A stretch of DNA of 64,000 nt from Emmonsiellopsis sp. PD_33 (lineage: Eukaryota; Ascomycota; Eurotiomycetes; Onygenales; Ajellomycetaceae), in assembly GCA_032988165.1 (NCBI GenBank), contig JANTQF010000015.1:1-64000 (forward strand), given 5' to 3'. Position 1 is the stretch's first letter. Every line of letters starts with the position of its first letter. Below, piece after piece: positions 48,201-60,120 of the stretch. The notes under the pieces are model-generated. The model was given only the letters and a program-made list of their open reading frames with translations, was not told where the DNA came from and searched no databases. The translations under genes and the position numbers were made by a program.

Positions 48201-49826
48201 ACTCTAACACCCACTAAGTAAACCACAAATAGAGACTATTAGATCTATAGATCCTCAAAGAATTCAAAGTAATACTACATAAAGTAATATATGTCTTATC
48301 TATTATTCTATCAATTACAACTACCTCATCTTTACTCTAGGGACTCTGAGACACTACTACCACCTCTAATAAATACCTTCAGATAATGACCTAGGTTATT
48401 CAAGACAAAGCTTGCTATTTTCTATCTGAACTTTAAGCCTATATTAACATCACTAAATGCTCTATAGATCCTGACTCCTGACTATACTTCTAGGGAAGGT
48501 AGTAGATTCCTGATTCAGAATTATTACACATCTAAATCATGTAAGAAACTCATAATTCTCTGATGACTGGCCATTCAGACTACAAAGTATTCTACTGAAT
48601 TTTATCTTAAGATTTCTACTAGCCTAATATGTCTCAGAATATCTAACAGTTCATCTAAAACTATAATGTCTGCTGATTCATTATTATCTGACAGAACTAC
48701 TACTAAAGTCTACTTAAATCTCTTTCAATCTCTAAATGTGTCTAGTATAATATTACTATTAATTTCATAGTAGACCTCCTTATGAGTAATAGCTGCAAGA
48801 ATATCCTTATCATTATTAACTACCTTAGTAAAGGTGTTATCCTCAAACCCTGTGTGAAGATGAATATACCTATAGTAGCTAAAACCTTCCTCTAAAGTTT
48901 ATTTTATTATTAATATAATCTACTCTATATAATTATCTTGAACCATAAAACCTAGTTTATTAGAGCTATCTAAACCTAAATCTACTAGCTCCTTAAGATC
49001 TTCTGACACCTCTTAACTGCCTATCATTCCAAAACTGATGGTAGCACTGAACATATAATCCAGACAACTAAGAATTACCTCTAAAAGTTTTATTTATACA
49101 CTCAGGATAACTAAAATGAACTCCTCCTGTACATTAAACTTACAATTAATAATTATAATGCTGTTAGTATTAGTATCAGCCCATTTTTCCTCTCATATAA
49201 TTATAACCTTAAAATCCTCAATCTTACTAAATCATCTAAATCTTTCACTTCATCTTACAGTTCAATTCAAATCACAGATACCATCATCTCAAAACTCTAA
49301 TAAGCCCACAAGTGGGCTGAATCCTCCATGGTCAGTGCTCAGTAAAACTAACAGGATCACATAAATATCTACTAAAATCCCATTAAATACTATAAGGTAG
49401 ATGATAAGATCTGATTAGACCTCTAAAACATCATAATTAATCACTCATCTCACACACTTAACTATCAATATGCCAAGTACACCATCATTAAGGTCCTGAG
49501 AAATCATAACTACTATCTTAACACACCACCTAGAATTCATAACATATTTCATATAAATCTACTCCATAAGGCCTCTATCAACCCATTCTCCTCACAAGAG
49601 ATCACCAACTGACATCCACCTGGCATCATCAGAGAAAATAATGAGATAGAATATAAGATTAAAGCCATCCTCAACTGCTACTGCTGCAGATGAGGATTCC
49701 AGTATCTAATAAAGTAACTTAAATATAAAGTCTCTTTATGGGAATCAACCTTTACCCTGTAAGATACTACTATACTTACCTATTATAAAGAGCTATACCT
49801 ACTCAATAAGACTCTACCTGCACTAT
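45300..49826 (+). pseudogene. Gypsy-1 Gag-Pol remnant with C-terminal chromodomain
   Basis: After a poorly preserved Gag (about 45,300-46,150), pol is easily followed: SYDELFILYKTLNDLLNKGF and VGTPILFIKKPGKGL near 46,950-47,075; the RT active-site box as YLNN with codons at 47,375-47,386 (YLDD expected); RNase H context LQFCTFMSKKLSPAEANYEI near 47,890-47,945; integrase around 48,500-49,350; and a chromodomain near 49,640-49,820 whose first half (EYKIKAIL...FQYLIK) is clear. Numerous stops, each one transition away from Gln, Arg or Trp codons. Not functional. The reading frame is cut by Gypsy-2 at its 3' end. Confidence 0.85.
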
Positions 49827-49831
49827 CTTAC
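49827..49831. repeat. Target-site duplication (left) of Gypsy-2
   Basis: CTTAC; repeated at 57246-57250. Confidence 0.9.
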
Positions 49832-50128
49832 TGTCATGCATAAGTATATACCTCCTTATCATCACCATGCCTAGCACATATTAACTACATTATGTGCCTG
49901 GAGCATATCCATCTCTTATGTTAATACCTCATACTCACTTCTTGCTTAGTCATTTCTTATGTTATCACATAATTATATATATACCTTCACTGAGGTTCCT
50001 ACATATAGAAACCTCAGTGATTAGCTACTTTCCTTTAGATACTCTATCTTTAATCTTAGCTATATCTATATTCAATCTATTCCTCCTATTAAGCTCTTCA
50101 CATTATCTATTCAGTCTATATCCTCACA
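49832..50128 (+). repeat. Gypsy-2 5' LTR
   Basis: 297 bp, starting TGTCATG and ending CTCACA. Gap-free match to the right copy with transition differences only, as far as I compared. Confidence 0.9.
49987..50020. repeat. Hairpin in the Gypsy-2 LTR
   Basis: TCACTGAGGTT and AACCTCAGTGA form a perfect 11-bp stem with a 12-base loop. The right LTR has the identical hairpin at 57104-57137. It could be a transcript 3'-end or packaging structure; that is inference. Confidence 0.8.
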
Positions 50129-50329
50129 GTTTCTAATTGCTCTACTTCAAGAGATAGTCTATTAAGCTAATTTCACATTTCATTATAGCCTCTTCTAAGA
50201 AAAATTGAGGTACTTCCACTATACCTACTACTCAGACAGAAGAACAAAAAATACCTTCAGCTTAAAGCCTACCTTCCAATCATGAGAACACCCCTTCTTT
50301 AAAGCCTTTCTTGCCCCAATCAGCTATAG

Positions 50330-53300
50330 AGATTCAGGCTGAGTCTAAACACCTCATCACTAAGATCACTACTCTTAAGATGAAATAGGAACTTCAATAC
50401 CTTCAAGATGAGCATGCAGTACTCCAAGTGACTATGAATAAGCTCTGAGCTTAAATCCCTACCCTTAATGAGCCTCAAGTTTAAATACCTCCTCATCCTG
50501 TATTGGGAGAGCCTCTTTCCCTCCAACTGAACACAGCAAACATGAGATAAACCTAGATGTCCACTGGAAATGTATGGCCCCTTCTGGGCTAAATTCTACT
50601 CTAGCAAGAAAAGCTGAACAATCTGGGTATAACTTCATGTAATTCACATAAAGGAGTTGAAAAGTTTCAGGCCTGCAGTATGAAGAAGTTAGAGATTTTT
50701 ACAACAGCTATCATTATTTATCATACTAATGACTTAGCCTATTTCAACATAGTAGATCATTGAAAAATCATTGAAGTAGTTACTCATTTTAATAGTAACA
50801 TTCAAAAGTGTTAATATTAGTATATAAGGAGCATGGAAATACTTCCTTCTTGAACCTACTTACTAGATTAGATGCAGAAACAAGTTACTAATCCAGATAA
50901 ATCCTTCTGTAACTTAGAAGTATAATATCTTAAGATGGAACAATGAGAAGTGTAAAGTGTGTATAAGTTTACAGTGGTGCTACAGGTAGTAGAAGGATGT
51001 CTATAATACTTCTATAATGACTATTATAGAAAGAGCTATCTCTATATGAAAGTTCTTCCTGAAGTCCAGTACAAATTCAATAAATATACAGATAAGATGG
51101 AAGATATAGACTATGATGTAGTTATAAACAGACTGATAATTATAGAATAGAATCTCTCAGAACATATTAAATGCATCAAAGAGAAATCTAAATCTAAAAA
51201 TAGTCTCTTTTTTATCAATTCAGAAGCTGACAGTGCACCATCCTATACAAGAAAATGCAAGTAAGATAATCAGGATAAGACTAAATAAGACTCCTCCAAT
51301 AAGAAGTGGTGTGACTTCCACAAAGTCTACCTGGACTACACCACTGAGGAGTGTAAAGCTTGCACCCAGAATGTAGACCCTACATTAAAAAATGATTAAA
51401 GTATGTCATTAAGCTCATAATGGCCACTTAAACTCTTCCTTAAAGCTAATGCAAGAGCTACCTATCATTCATTATTCTAGTAAAGATTAACACTTCTTTG
51501 GGCCTGAAGTAAATTCTTACTTTAATGAACTCTGAAGTAAAAGTAAACTTCATTAATGAATTCTAAGTAAAGATAAATAGTTTAGAGCCCATTATGTGCA
51601 ACCTGCACACAGTGAAGGCAGTTAACAGTCACATGATCAGATCATTTGAAGAGCACAATCTAACTGTTAATATAATTAATTAACTAGGTTATGATGTTAG
51701 CATTCAGCAACTCTTCCATGCAATCAAACTTATCACCTATGATATGATCTTTGATTTCCCCTGGCTAGTTGAAGTTAATCTACTTATTAATTGGCAGAAT
51801 GGTAAGTTTATCCTACAGAATAACATACCTGAGTTAAAGTTTGAGAAAATCTTAGCTAAGAAAGTCATGGGTGAGATACTTACTGGGGTTAAAGTCAATT
51901 TAGTGACTATCATATCAGTGCAAAGTGATGCATCTAAAATTAAAGTATCAGCTATAACTATAGATACATATATAAATCTTTCATCTAATTTATTAGATTA
52001 TATTGAGCCTTTTATGCATCTTTTCTCAGAACAAACTACTTCCAGCACATTTATACTAATAGGGACTGAACACCATATCAACCTTCAATCTGACATTAAT
52101 CCTTCCTTTATGCCCATTTATTCCCTCTTCAAAGTCAAGCTCAGAGCACTTCAGGAATTCATAAATGCATTATTAGCTAAAGGATGAATTTAACCTTCTA
52201 AGAGCCCAGTAGAAGCATCAATCCTCTTTATACCAAAGAAAGATGATAGATTATAACTATGTGTTAACTACTGTGATCTCAACTGTATCATAATTAAGAA
52301 CTAGTACCCTCTACTACTTATTAGTGAGATGTTGGACTACCTATTCAGTGTAAAGATTTTCATCAAGATGGATCTGCAGGATGCATACTACTATATACTA
52401 ATTATATTCTGAGATCATTGGAAAACTGCATTTCACACTTAGTATGGCCATTTTAAATTTATAATCATACTCATGGGCCTCTTAAATGCTCCTATTATCT
52501 TTCAGGCATATATTAATAGTGCTCTTTCCAACCTCCTTAATATATATTGTGTAGTCTACCTTGACAATATCCTCATATATTCCAACAACATGGAGGAGCA
52601 TTGAGAACATATTCAATAGGTCTTAAAGTACTTAGAGCACACCTATTTATACATGAAGTGCAGCAAGTGTAAGTTTGCTACTCAAAAAGTCTCTTTTCTT
52701 AGTTTCATTATAGGGCTAGACAGTGTTGAAATGAAATCAGAATGAATTACTATTATAGTAGAATAACTCATATCAACATTTATTAAGAAAGTATAATCTT
52801 TTCTGGGATTCATTAACTTCTATAGGCATTTCATCAAAGTTTATTCCCACATTGCCAGTACCTTATTCAACCTAACAAAAGGAACAAAAAAAGGTGAGAA
52901 GAAACCCACTTTTCTCTAAATGAAGAATACTAAAAGTACATTTTATAAACTTAAGGAGTGTTTCACTTCAGCACCACTTCTAATGCATTTTAATCCTACA
53001 TAGTGCACTCAGATTGAGCCTGACACTTCAACATATACAGTAGCTATAATCATATCTTAGCTCCAAGATGATAGTCTATGGCACCCAGTGGCCTACTAGT
53101 CTTACAAGCTCATTGATGCTGAAATATAATATGATACTTATAATAAGAAGCTCTTAACTATTATTATAACTTTCAAGCACTGAAGACACTATCTGAAGGG
53201 AAGCTAGTATCTAGTACAAGTCTGATCTGATCATATAAATCTATAGTACTTTATGATGACTAAAGCATTTAACAGACATCAGACTAGATAGATAGAGGTA

Positions 53301-55220
53301 CTCAGTACTTACAATTTTATCTTACTGCACTACCCAGGAAAAAATAACCTCATAAATAGTCTGAGTCATCACACAGATTATAATGATATATTTTATAGGG
53401 AGATCCTCTTACCAATCCTGTAACAAAAGCTATGACATGACATCACACTAGACTGGGACTTTAACTCTCATAAAGAACTTTTACCTATTATAAACTGCAT
53501 TCAGATTTATGATAATGAGTGAGAGGCTCAATCATCACCACCAAATGAGTAAGATGCTCATTTAATAATCAAGCTACTAATTATACCTTCTCTTCATCTA
53601 TATACTATGCACTCATCTATTAGTACTAATAATACCCCATGCTCATTCAGCAACATTAATAATGCTCTGCACTTAGCCTGCTATCCCTACATGCCTCATA
53701 TTATTATTAATAAGGTAATAGCTACAGACTCTGCCTACTCTGAACTTCCTGAGTCTCTTACCTCTCTACTTCAGTGCATGCAGAACCTCAACATTGTGGC
53801 ACAAAAGATTAAGATATAGATGTAGGAAAAAGAGGCATTCACAGAAGAAGATATATTATGAATCCTGAAGACAGATGACATTCTCTAAGTTAATGATAGA
53901 ACATATATATCTAAAAATCAAGTGCTCATTAATGAAATCCTCTATATCAATCATGATGACTCTCAAGGGAGACATTTTAGTATCAAATAGTTTATAGAAA
54001 GCATCCAAGACAAATACTTCTAATATGAACTTTCTAAGGATATTTCAAACTATATTTAAACCTGTGATGTTTACTAGCATGTCAAATCTAAGTATTATAA
54101 ACCTTTTAGAGAAATGAGAACCATACCTATACTCTCTCAATCATTTAAATCTATTATAATGGACTTCATCACTGATCTTTCAGCTTTAAGCTTTCTCAGA
54201 CAGACACATAATGTCATACTCATTCTTTATAACATCTATATGAAATTCACACTCTATATCCCATGCATGAAGGATATTACTGCCAAAGAACTAGCTAAAG
54301 TCATATATGCCCAGTTTTATTGCACTTACAGCATATTAAAACACCACATCTCCAACTGAGGATCATTTTTTACAAGCTAATATTAGTCAACCTTCTACTA
54401 TGTCATTAGCACCTGATGTAAACTTTCCATAGCCTTTCATCTCTAAATAAATGGTCAGACAGAACATCAGAACCAAACTCTAGAGTACTATTTCTACTGT
54501 TTTATTAATTTTCATCAAAATGACTAAATAAGGTAGCTTTTATTAGCATAATTTATTTATAACTCCTCTTAACACAGTTCCACTGGTTAAGTACCTATAG
54601 AAGTACTCATGGGATACCACCTAGAGCTTCAGATTAATATCAACTATGTGCCTCAACCTGTAGCCACTCATGCCATGAATCAGCTAAAATAAATGGCTGA
54701 GATGCAATTCAAGTTTAAAGTCAATCTATAAAAAGTGTGAGATGTATAAAAAGCCTATTATGATTTAAAACATCTTTCTAAGTTCTTTAATGTGAGAGAG
54801 TATATCATCCTCAATGCAAAGAACCTTCAAATGATTCAACCTGTATAAAAACTTGATTATAAGTATGTCAGATCATTCAAAATTCTTCAGAGAATTGACT
54901 CTCAAGTCTACCATCTTGAAATACTCTCATCTTTTCATAGTATACATCCTGTTTTTCACATCTCTCTGCTTGAGAAGTATATTCACCAGGATGAAGCCTT
55001 ATCAGAACCAGGCTCAGACCTTATTAATAGAGAAGAGGAATATAAGATTGAGGTAATATTAAAAACTAGAAAGATAAAGTAAAAAGAAAATGAATATCTT
55101 ATCTACTAGCTTGAATGAGGTCCTGCAGGCAACACTTGGAAATCAGAGGAAAATATCAACATTATAGAAGCATTTAAGATATTCCAAGAATAAAAAGCCT
55201 AATAATAAGAAAATTAAACC
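50330..55220 (+). pseudogene. Gypsy-2 Gag-Pol remnant with chromodomain
   Basis: Gag carries a degenerate zinc knuckle near 51,310-51,355 (WCDFHKVYLDYTTEEC). The longest open piece, 51744-52187, has DFPWLVEVNLLINWQNGKF, the protease-RT linker typical of fungal gypsy elements, and then INPSFMPIYSLFKVKLRAL. RT follows: MDLQDAYYYI near 52,370 and the active-site box as YLDN at 52,557-52,568 (YLDD expected). RNase H/integrase follow to about 54,500, and a chromodomain lies near 55,085-55,200 (EYLIY...GPAGNTWKSEENI). Frequent stops derive from Gln/Arg/Trp codons. Non-functional. Confidence 0.85.
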
Positions 55221-55589
55221 ACCAGAAAGTACCTATAGTAGGAATAGAAGCATTCAATAAGATTCAGACTCATTTTCTACATCTAAGAAGACCTATGTGT
55301 AAATTTTAGTGCATAATGAGCTTGAAACTTGCCACACTGCCAGAAAGTATCAAGGAAAATGGATAGTAAAGTTTCAAAATCATGGAATCTACTTATAGGC
55401 CTTTTTGAATTCAAAAAGAAAAGAAAATGCTAATTAGGTACTCTACACACACACTCTCATATCTCTTGCATACTTAGTAACTTACTCACAACAGGAGGCC
55501 TATTTCACAATTAAGGCAAGCTTACCTCCTGTCTCATGAAACAGCAGACCCAACTCCACTACTCTAGATATCTAAAATGACAAAGGAAA

Positions 55590-56120
55590 TACCCTAATAG
55601 TACACTATAAATAAGAACTCAGTCTGAAAACCTTTTAAACTTCTCCTCCTCCTTCTTAATCCCCCTCTAAACCTTCTTATCATCCTCACCCTCTATAGAA
55701 ATAATAACCCCTACAAGGGGCTGCAGGATTCTGACCTCCTCAAGCTCCAGACTTATAGAGTCATATACCATACACTCACTACTTTACTTATTACTTAAGT
55801 TCTTCTTCTCCTCCTTCTTCTTTCCCTCTCTTTACTCCTCCCCCTCCTCTTTCTCATCCTTTAGAGCCTTAGAGGTAAGAGACATTACCTTACAGTAGTA
55901 GTACAACTCCCCTCTCATGAGAGTTACATCACAAACTTACTTATAATATACCTCCTCATGGGAAGTTAACAGCTGTTTCATCAGCTGCTAGAGGTCCTTC
56001 TTCTCTTCCTCTTAAGAAAGGCCTAACTCTCAAGATAAGTATATATACACTCAAAGTGCCATCAGACAATCAAGTTTAGAGGAGGCAGGGAGCTAATCAT
56101 ATAATTAGCCTTTTAATTCA
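55590..56120 (-). pseudogene. Antisense reading frame of unknown function in Gypsy-2
   Basis: On the minus strand, one frame runs from about 56,120 to 55,590 with coding-like texture. It reads LPASSKLDCLMAL, VYIYLS, ELGLS, EEEKKDL, QLMKQLLTSHEEVYYK, VCDVTLMRGELYYYCK, a Lys/Glu-rich stretch, then DSISLELEEVRILQPLVGV. Interruptions are TAG, TAA and TGA, each one C-to-T (or G-to-A) step from CAG, CAA, CGA or TGG, as in pol. I do not recognise the family. The charged, Leu-rich character suggests a coiled coil. It lies between the chromodomain and the 3' LTR, opposite to pol, and may once have been an element-encoded accessory gene. Confidence 0.6.
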
Positions 56121-56948
56121 AACTCAGAGAACATATGACATGATAAAAACTACTCTATATTGAGACTTACTAGCATACAAGACTTGCACATGCACACACA
56201 AGGCACATAATGGATGCAGGCATCTAGAGTCAGATAATATCACTTGACAGGGTCTATAGACACCTATTTCTGCTGCCTAAAACAATAAGCATAGAGAATC
56301 TAACTATATAAGCTATCAGTGCATCTCCTCAGTCATATGCACTGTCAGCTCAAAAGACTTACATAAAATCAGGCCAGTAATGAACCTAATATTAAGCTAT
56401 AGTAACATGGGATGCAGCACACTTAGCAGCACAAGAAGAAAGTATAGGCACAGATAACATAGTATAGAGGTTAATATCAATAAAGAAACAATTAAAAAAA
56501 GCAATAAAATAGTATGGGCAGCAGCAGGCTTCTCAACACAAGAAGTATTTCAAGGGTTATAGAAGAAGAAAAAGTGAGAGAGACTCTAGCTTGAAGAAGT
56601 GCACTTCTTGTGCTTCTCTATAGTAATAAATTAACATAACACTTAAATCAGGATTCCCCTGAAGCCCTAGATAATAAAGTATTACACAATGTGCCTCTAG
56701 TAACAACACACTTGCATAACCCACCCATGGTGTATACAGATATGCACAACTTACAACCACCTCACAGTATATATATAAGACATCTCAAGCTTAGCTAATA
56801 TAAATAAGACATCCTGAGGCTTATACATTTAAATGATACTATAAAATCAACTTATATCACTTCATGCTACCTTCAAAAAAGGCTACTACTTATGAGCACA
56901 ACAACATCAGATTGCTGAGAACAGTAATATAAGAAAAGAGGAGGCAAT

Positions 56949-57245
56949 TATCATGTGCAAGCACACACCTTCTTATTATCACCACACCTGGTACATATCA
57001 ACTACACTATGTGTCTGAAGTGTATTCATCTCTTATGTCAACATCTCATGCTCACTCCTTACTTAGTCATTTCTTATATTATCATATAATTATATATATA
57101 TCTTCACTGAGGTTCCTACATATAGAAACCTCAGTGATTAGTTACTTTCCTTCAGGTACTCTACCTTCAACCTTAGCTATATCTATATCCAATCTATTCC
57201 TTCTATTAAGCTCTTCATATTGTCTATTTGACTTATATCCTCACA
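56949..57245 (+). repeat. Gypsy-2 3' LTR
   Basis: 297 bp. Its first dinucleotide is TA rather than TG through one transition. Confidence 0.9.
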
Positions 57246-57250
57246 CTTAC
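57246..57250. repeat. Target-site duplication (right) of Gypsy-2
   Basis: CTTAC, identical to 49827-49831. Gypsy-1 sequence resumes at 57251. Confidence 0.9.
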
Positions 57251-57305
57251 ATTTAATTTTCTGAACCCTCCCACCCACCCTCTGAATCTAAATAGAGGAA
57301 GATAA

Positions 57306-57559
57306 TGTGAAGAGCTACATTCTTATACTCTATATCTATAGCTCACCTAAACTTCATCTGATCTCTGACTGTCTAATCAGACACCTCTAACTGGGCCTTT
57401 ATATGAATGTTTATCCACTCTGACCTCATATAATTTCCTTCTATTTATATCACATAATCTCATAATTTCTTTTCCTTTTTCCTTCCTTTCTCTAGCAATT
57501 ATAATCTTGATTCTAGCATATAGCTCACACAATCCACTTATCAGAGTGCACCCATTATA
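57306..57559 (+). repeat. Gypsy-1 3' LTR
   Basis: 254 bp, beginning TGTGAAGAGC. It is separated from the inner element by only 55 bp of Gypsy-1 internal sequence that includes the purine tract. Confidence 0.9.
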
Positions 57560-57564
57560 AAATA
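57560..57564. repeat. Target-site duplication (right) of Gypsy-1
   Basis: AAATA, identical to 44567-44571. The Helitron frame continues from here. Confidence 0.88.
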
Positions 57565-60120
57565 GTTCCTAAAGGTTTTTCAGCACACTATAGTTGTTGA
57601 GGAGGATAGCTATTCTTTATACAGATAGTAGGAAGATCTATTAATAGCCTTTAAATATTAAATTAACAGTCAGAAGGTTATTATTAATAACTAATAGATA
57701 ATTCTCTATAACCTCTATCTCCTCCATACATATAAGACTCATATCAATGTAGAGGTTTGTGCAATCATTAAGGCCATCAAGTATATAAATAAATATATAT
57801 ATAAAGGCTCAGATCACACTACCCTACAAATTATTGAGTGCAATGATAAGATTGACCTGTGGCTCCACAGATATTATATCAGTCTAACTGAGGCTATCTA
57901 GTATATATTAGCCCTCCACATGCACCAGAAGTTTCTATTTATAGAGATATTACCTATACATCTGCCAGATCAACAGATAGTCTACTTCACTGAGGCCTAA
58001 TAGAATGATTATGATGAGGTTACTCAGTATATAGATAACAGCCATTCAAAATTTATAGCATTCTTTAAGTATAACCATTCAAACATAGAGACTTAATAGT
58101 ACCTCTATTTGAAGATGCCCTATTATTTCATTTAGAACAGCTGTAATAAAAGGTGGAAGGAATAGATCAGAAGTTAGTTTATAGATTATTTACTGCACTT
58201 CAGTCTGTATAATAATGAGGTCTTTTACTTGTAACTACTTCTCACTATTATATGAGGTTCATATAGCTTCAAGGCACTTAGAATAGTGCATGGTGTATGT
58301 CATCCTACATTTCATGTAGCCTGCTTGGCCTTAAGTCTCCTGGATGATGACAACAAATGAAATTTTATATTTAAGTCTGCTATTACCTTCATAACTACTC
58401 ACTAGATATAGATATTATTTATTACCACTTTAGTTCATAGAAATATCTCTGATCTCCCTGCACTCTAACTACATTTCCAACATACTCTCTATAATAATCT
58501 CCCATATTAACTACACTAGATGGATTCAGTTCATACTGATATTCCTAATGCTGAGCTACTCTATAACTACAGTTTATATCTCCTTCAGTAGCTGCTGAGT
58601 AAGTTTGGTAAGACTCTTGCAGACTTTAACCTGCTTGCATGCAGTTCTATCTAGGACATTCTTATTAATAATCAACTACTATATAAGAAGTGGAATTATA
58701 ACATTATTAAGGAAATAATTACTATAGATATCCTGCAGAAGCAGTTGAATTCTGGTCAGCTACATGCATATGATATCATTCTAAGTAAGATAATTTAATA
58801 GCTTTCTCACTACTTCATATAGAGTTCAGGTAGCACTAGCAAAATATTCCTCTACTAGACCCTCTATAACTAACTGCATGCAGATGGTAAGATCATACTC
58901 TGCATGACATCTTCTAATATTATCACTATTCTACTGCTGTGTAGTAGAACTGCCCACTCACATTTTGTCATTCTAATTGAATTGAATGCTACCTCTATAT
59001 TCAGAGTAATAGCTTATAACAAACTAAGTCATCTTTTACAGAATATTGACTTGATCATCTAAGATGAGGCTCCTATATAATATTACTACTATATAGAGAT
59101 CATCAATAGATTGCTTAAGAATCTACATTCAAATAACTACCTGTTTGGGGGTATTTCTTTCATCTTCAGTGGTAACTTCATACAGATATTATCTATTATA
59201 CTATGAGGTAGTCATTCTCAGGTTGTTATAATTTACCTGCAGCACTTTCTCCTCTAGCAGCAACTCAGTGTGCTACATTTAACCATGAATATAAGGCTGC
59301 AGGGTGAGAATAACAACATAATATTTATATAGTAATTAAGGTAGATATTATACAATCTAGATTGCATTGATTTTATAGAGCTTCTATCCTATATCTACTA
59401 GATTGCTGACCTGAATAGCCTCTGCAAGAAAATATTCTCTACCATCAAACTCTCTATAACTACATTCTACCCTAATTATTTCAAGAGCTGTGCCATACTA
59501 ACCATACATAACAGTGATATACTTAAGATAAACTAAAAGATCATGAATATAATGCCAGGAGATACCCAGACATTCTACACAGTAGATTTTATATATATAG
59601 ATGATGTTGCTGACAGCAGGAAGAAATACACCTATAAGTACTTAACTATAATTTATTGCTCTAGCCTGCCACCATCTATATTGCAGCTGAAGGTTGATAT
59701 ACCTGTCATACTACTATATAATCTCTAGCTGTTAGAGGGTCTCTATAATGATACACACATAGTCATTAAATAGATAATACTCTACCTACTAAAGGTTAGA
59801 GTTATAACTAATATATATAAGGGTTCTATTTATGTCCTGCTATAGATCAATCTACATGCTAATCTTTCTGAGTGCTCTCTTAGCATAACCTATCATTAGT
59901 TTCTAGTCTATTCATATTTCACCATAACAGTTAATAAGTCCTAGGGGCAGTCTCTTTCAACTATTAGTGTAGATCTTATAAACCCTGTTTTCTTGCATGA
60001 TTAATTATATATTGCACTCTCTCACACTATAGATATCAGCAGACTTATTATTTTGCTTAATGAGAATAGAGGTAGTAAGATAATGAATAAGATATATTTA
60101 GAGATCTTATATTTTTTTGA
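57565..60120 (+). pseudogene. Helitron Rep C-terminus and PIF1-like helicase (decayed)
   Basis: The Rep domain continues with VVEEDSYSLYR, then NVEVCAIIKAIKYINKYIYK. In the latter, YINKY (57,782-57,796) is the paired-tyrosine YxxxY of Helitron Rep, still present. The helicase follows: the Walker A box near 58,824-58,850 has become SSGSTSKIFLY (GGTGKT expected, so Gly and Thr are lost); Walker B is II*DEAPI near 59,050; then FGGISFIFSGNFIQILSI, LKVDIPVILLYNL near 59,690-59,725, and the C-terminal VNKS*GQSLSTISVDL and LYIALS boxes near 59,930-60,030. Stops are frequent. A dead gene, but the complete domain order is legible. Confidence 0.85.

Larger units (their letters stand above)
49832..57245 (+). 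mobile_element. Gypsy-2: inner Ty3/gypsy chromovirus with extra antisense frame
   Basis: A 7414-bp element with two 297-bp LTRs (49832-50128 and 56949-57245) and the 5-bp duplication CTTAC. It is the youngest layer of the nest. Plus-sense Gag, pol and chromodomain occupy about 50,300-55,200. Between pol and the 3' LTR is about 1.7 kb of additional sequence holding a minus-strand reading frame. CpG is essentially absent and stops are common. Confidence 0.9.
44572..57559 (+). mobile_element. Gypsy-1: Ty3/gypsy chromovirus, itself interrupted
   Basis: Two 254-bp LTRs (44572-44825 and 57306-57559) lie in direct orientation with the 5-bp duplication AAATA outside them. Removing the inner element (49832-57250) leaves about 5.57 kb, a normal size. 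Termini were TG...CA, now TA...CA on the left and TG...TA on the right through single transitions. Gag-like sequence, protease/RT/RNase H, integrase and a chromodomain follow in the plus sense. A purine tract (AGAGGAAGATAA) precedes the right LTR. Confidence 0.9.
42120..60120 (+). mobile_element. Helitron with Rep/helicase, split by nested gypsy elements
   Basis: Coding similarity to a fungal Helitron runs from about 42,500 to 44,566 and resumes at 57,565 to about 60,120. Without the inserted 12,993 bp (44,572-57,564) the two parts rejoin in the same frame inside the Rep domain. The N-terminal Cys-rich part, the HUH Rep domain and a PIF1-type helicase occur in the usual order. Both ends are uncertain: I could not identify the 5' TC or the 3' hairpin/CTRR terminus with confidence. 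CpG is essentially absent and stops are frequent. It is the oldest layer of the nest. Confidence 0.85.

Noticed and set aside
44647..50136. Short open frames at 44,647-44,856 and 49,894-50,136, repeated near 57,011-57,256
   Set aside because: They lie wholly within LTR sequence and are chance open frames in AT-rich DNA.
51744..52187. 147-codon open frame that could be taken for an independent gene
   Set aside because: It matches the protease-RT linker of Gypsy-2 pol and is flanked in phase by other pol motifs.
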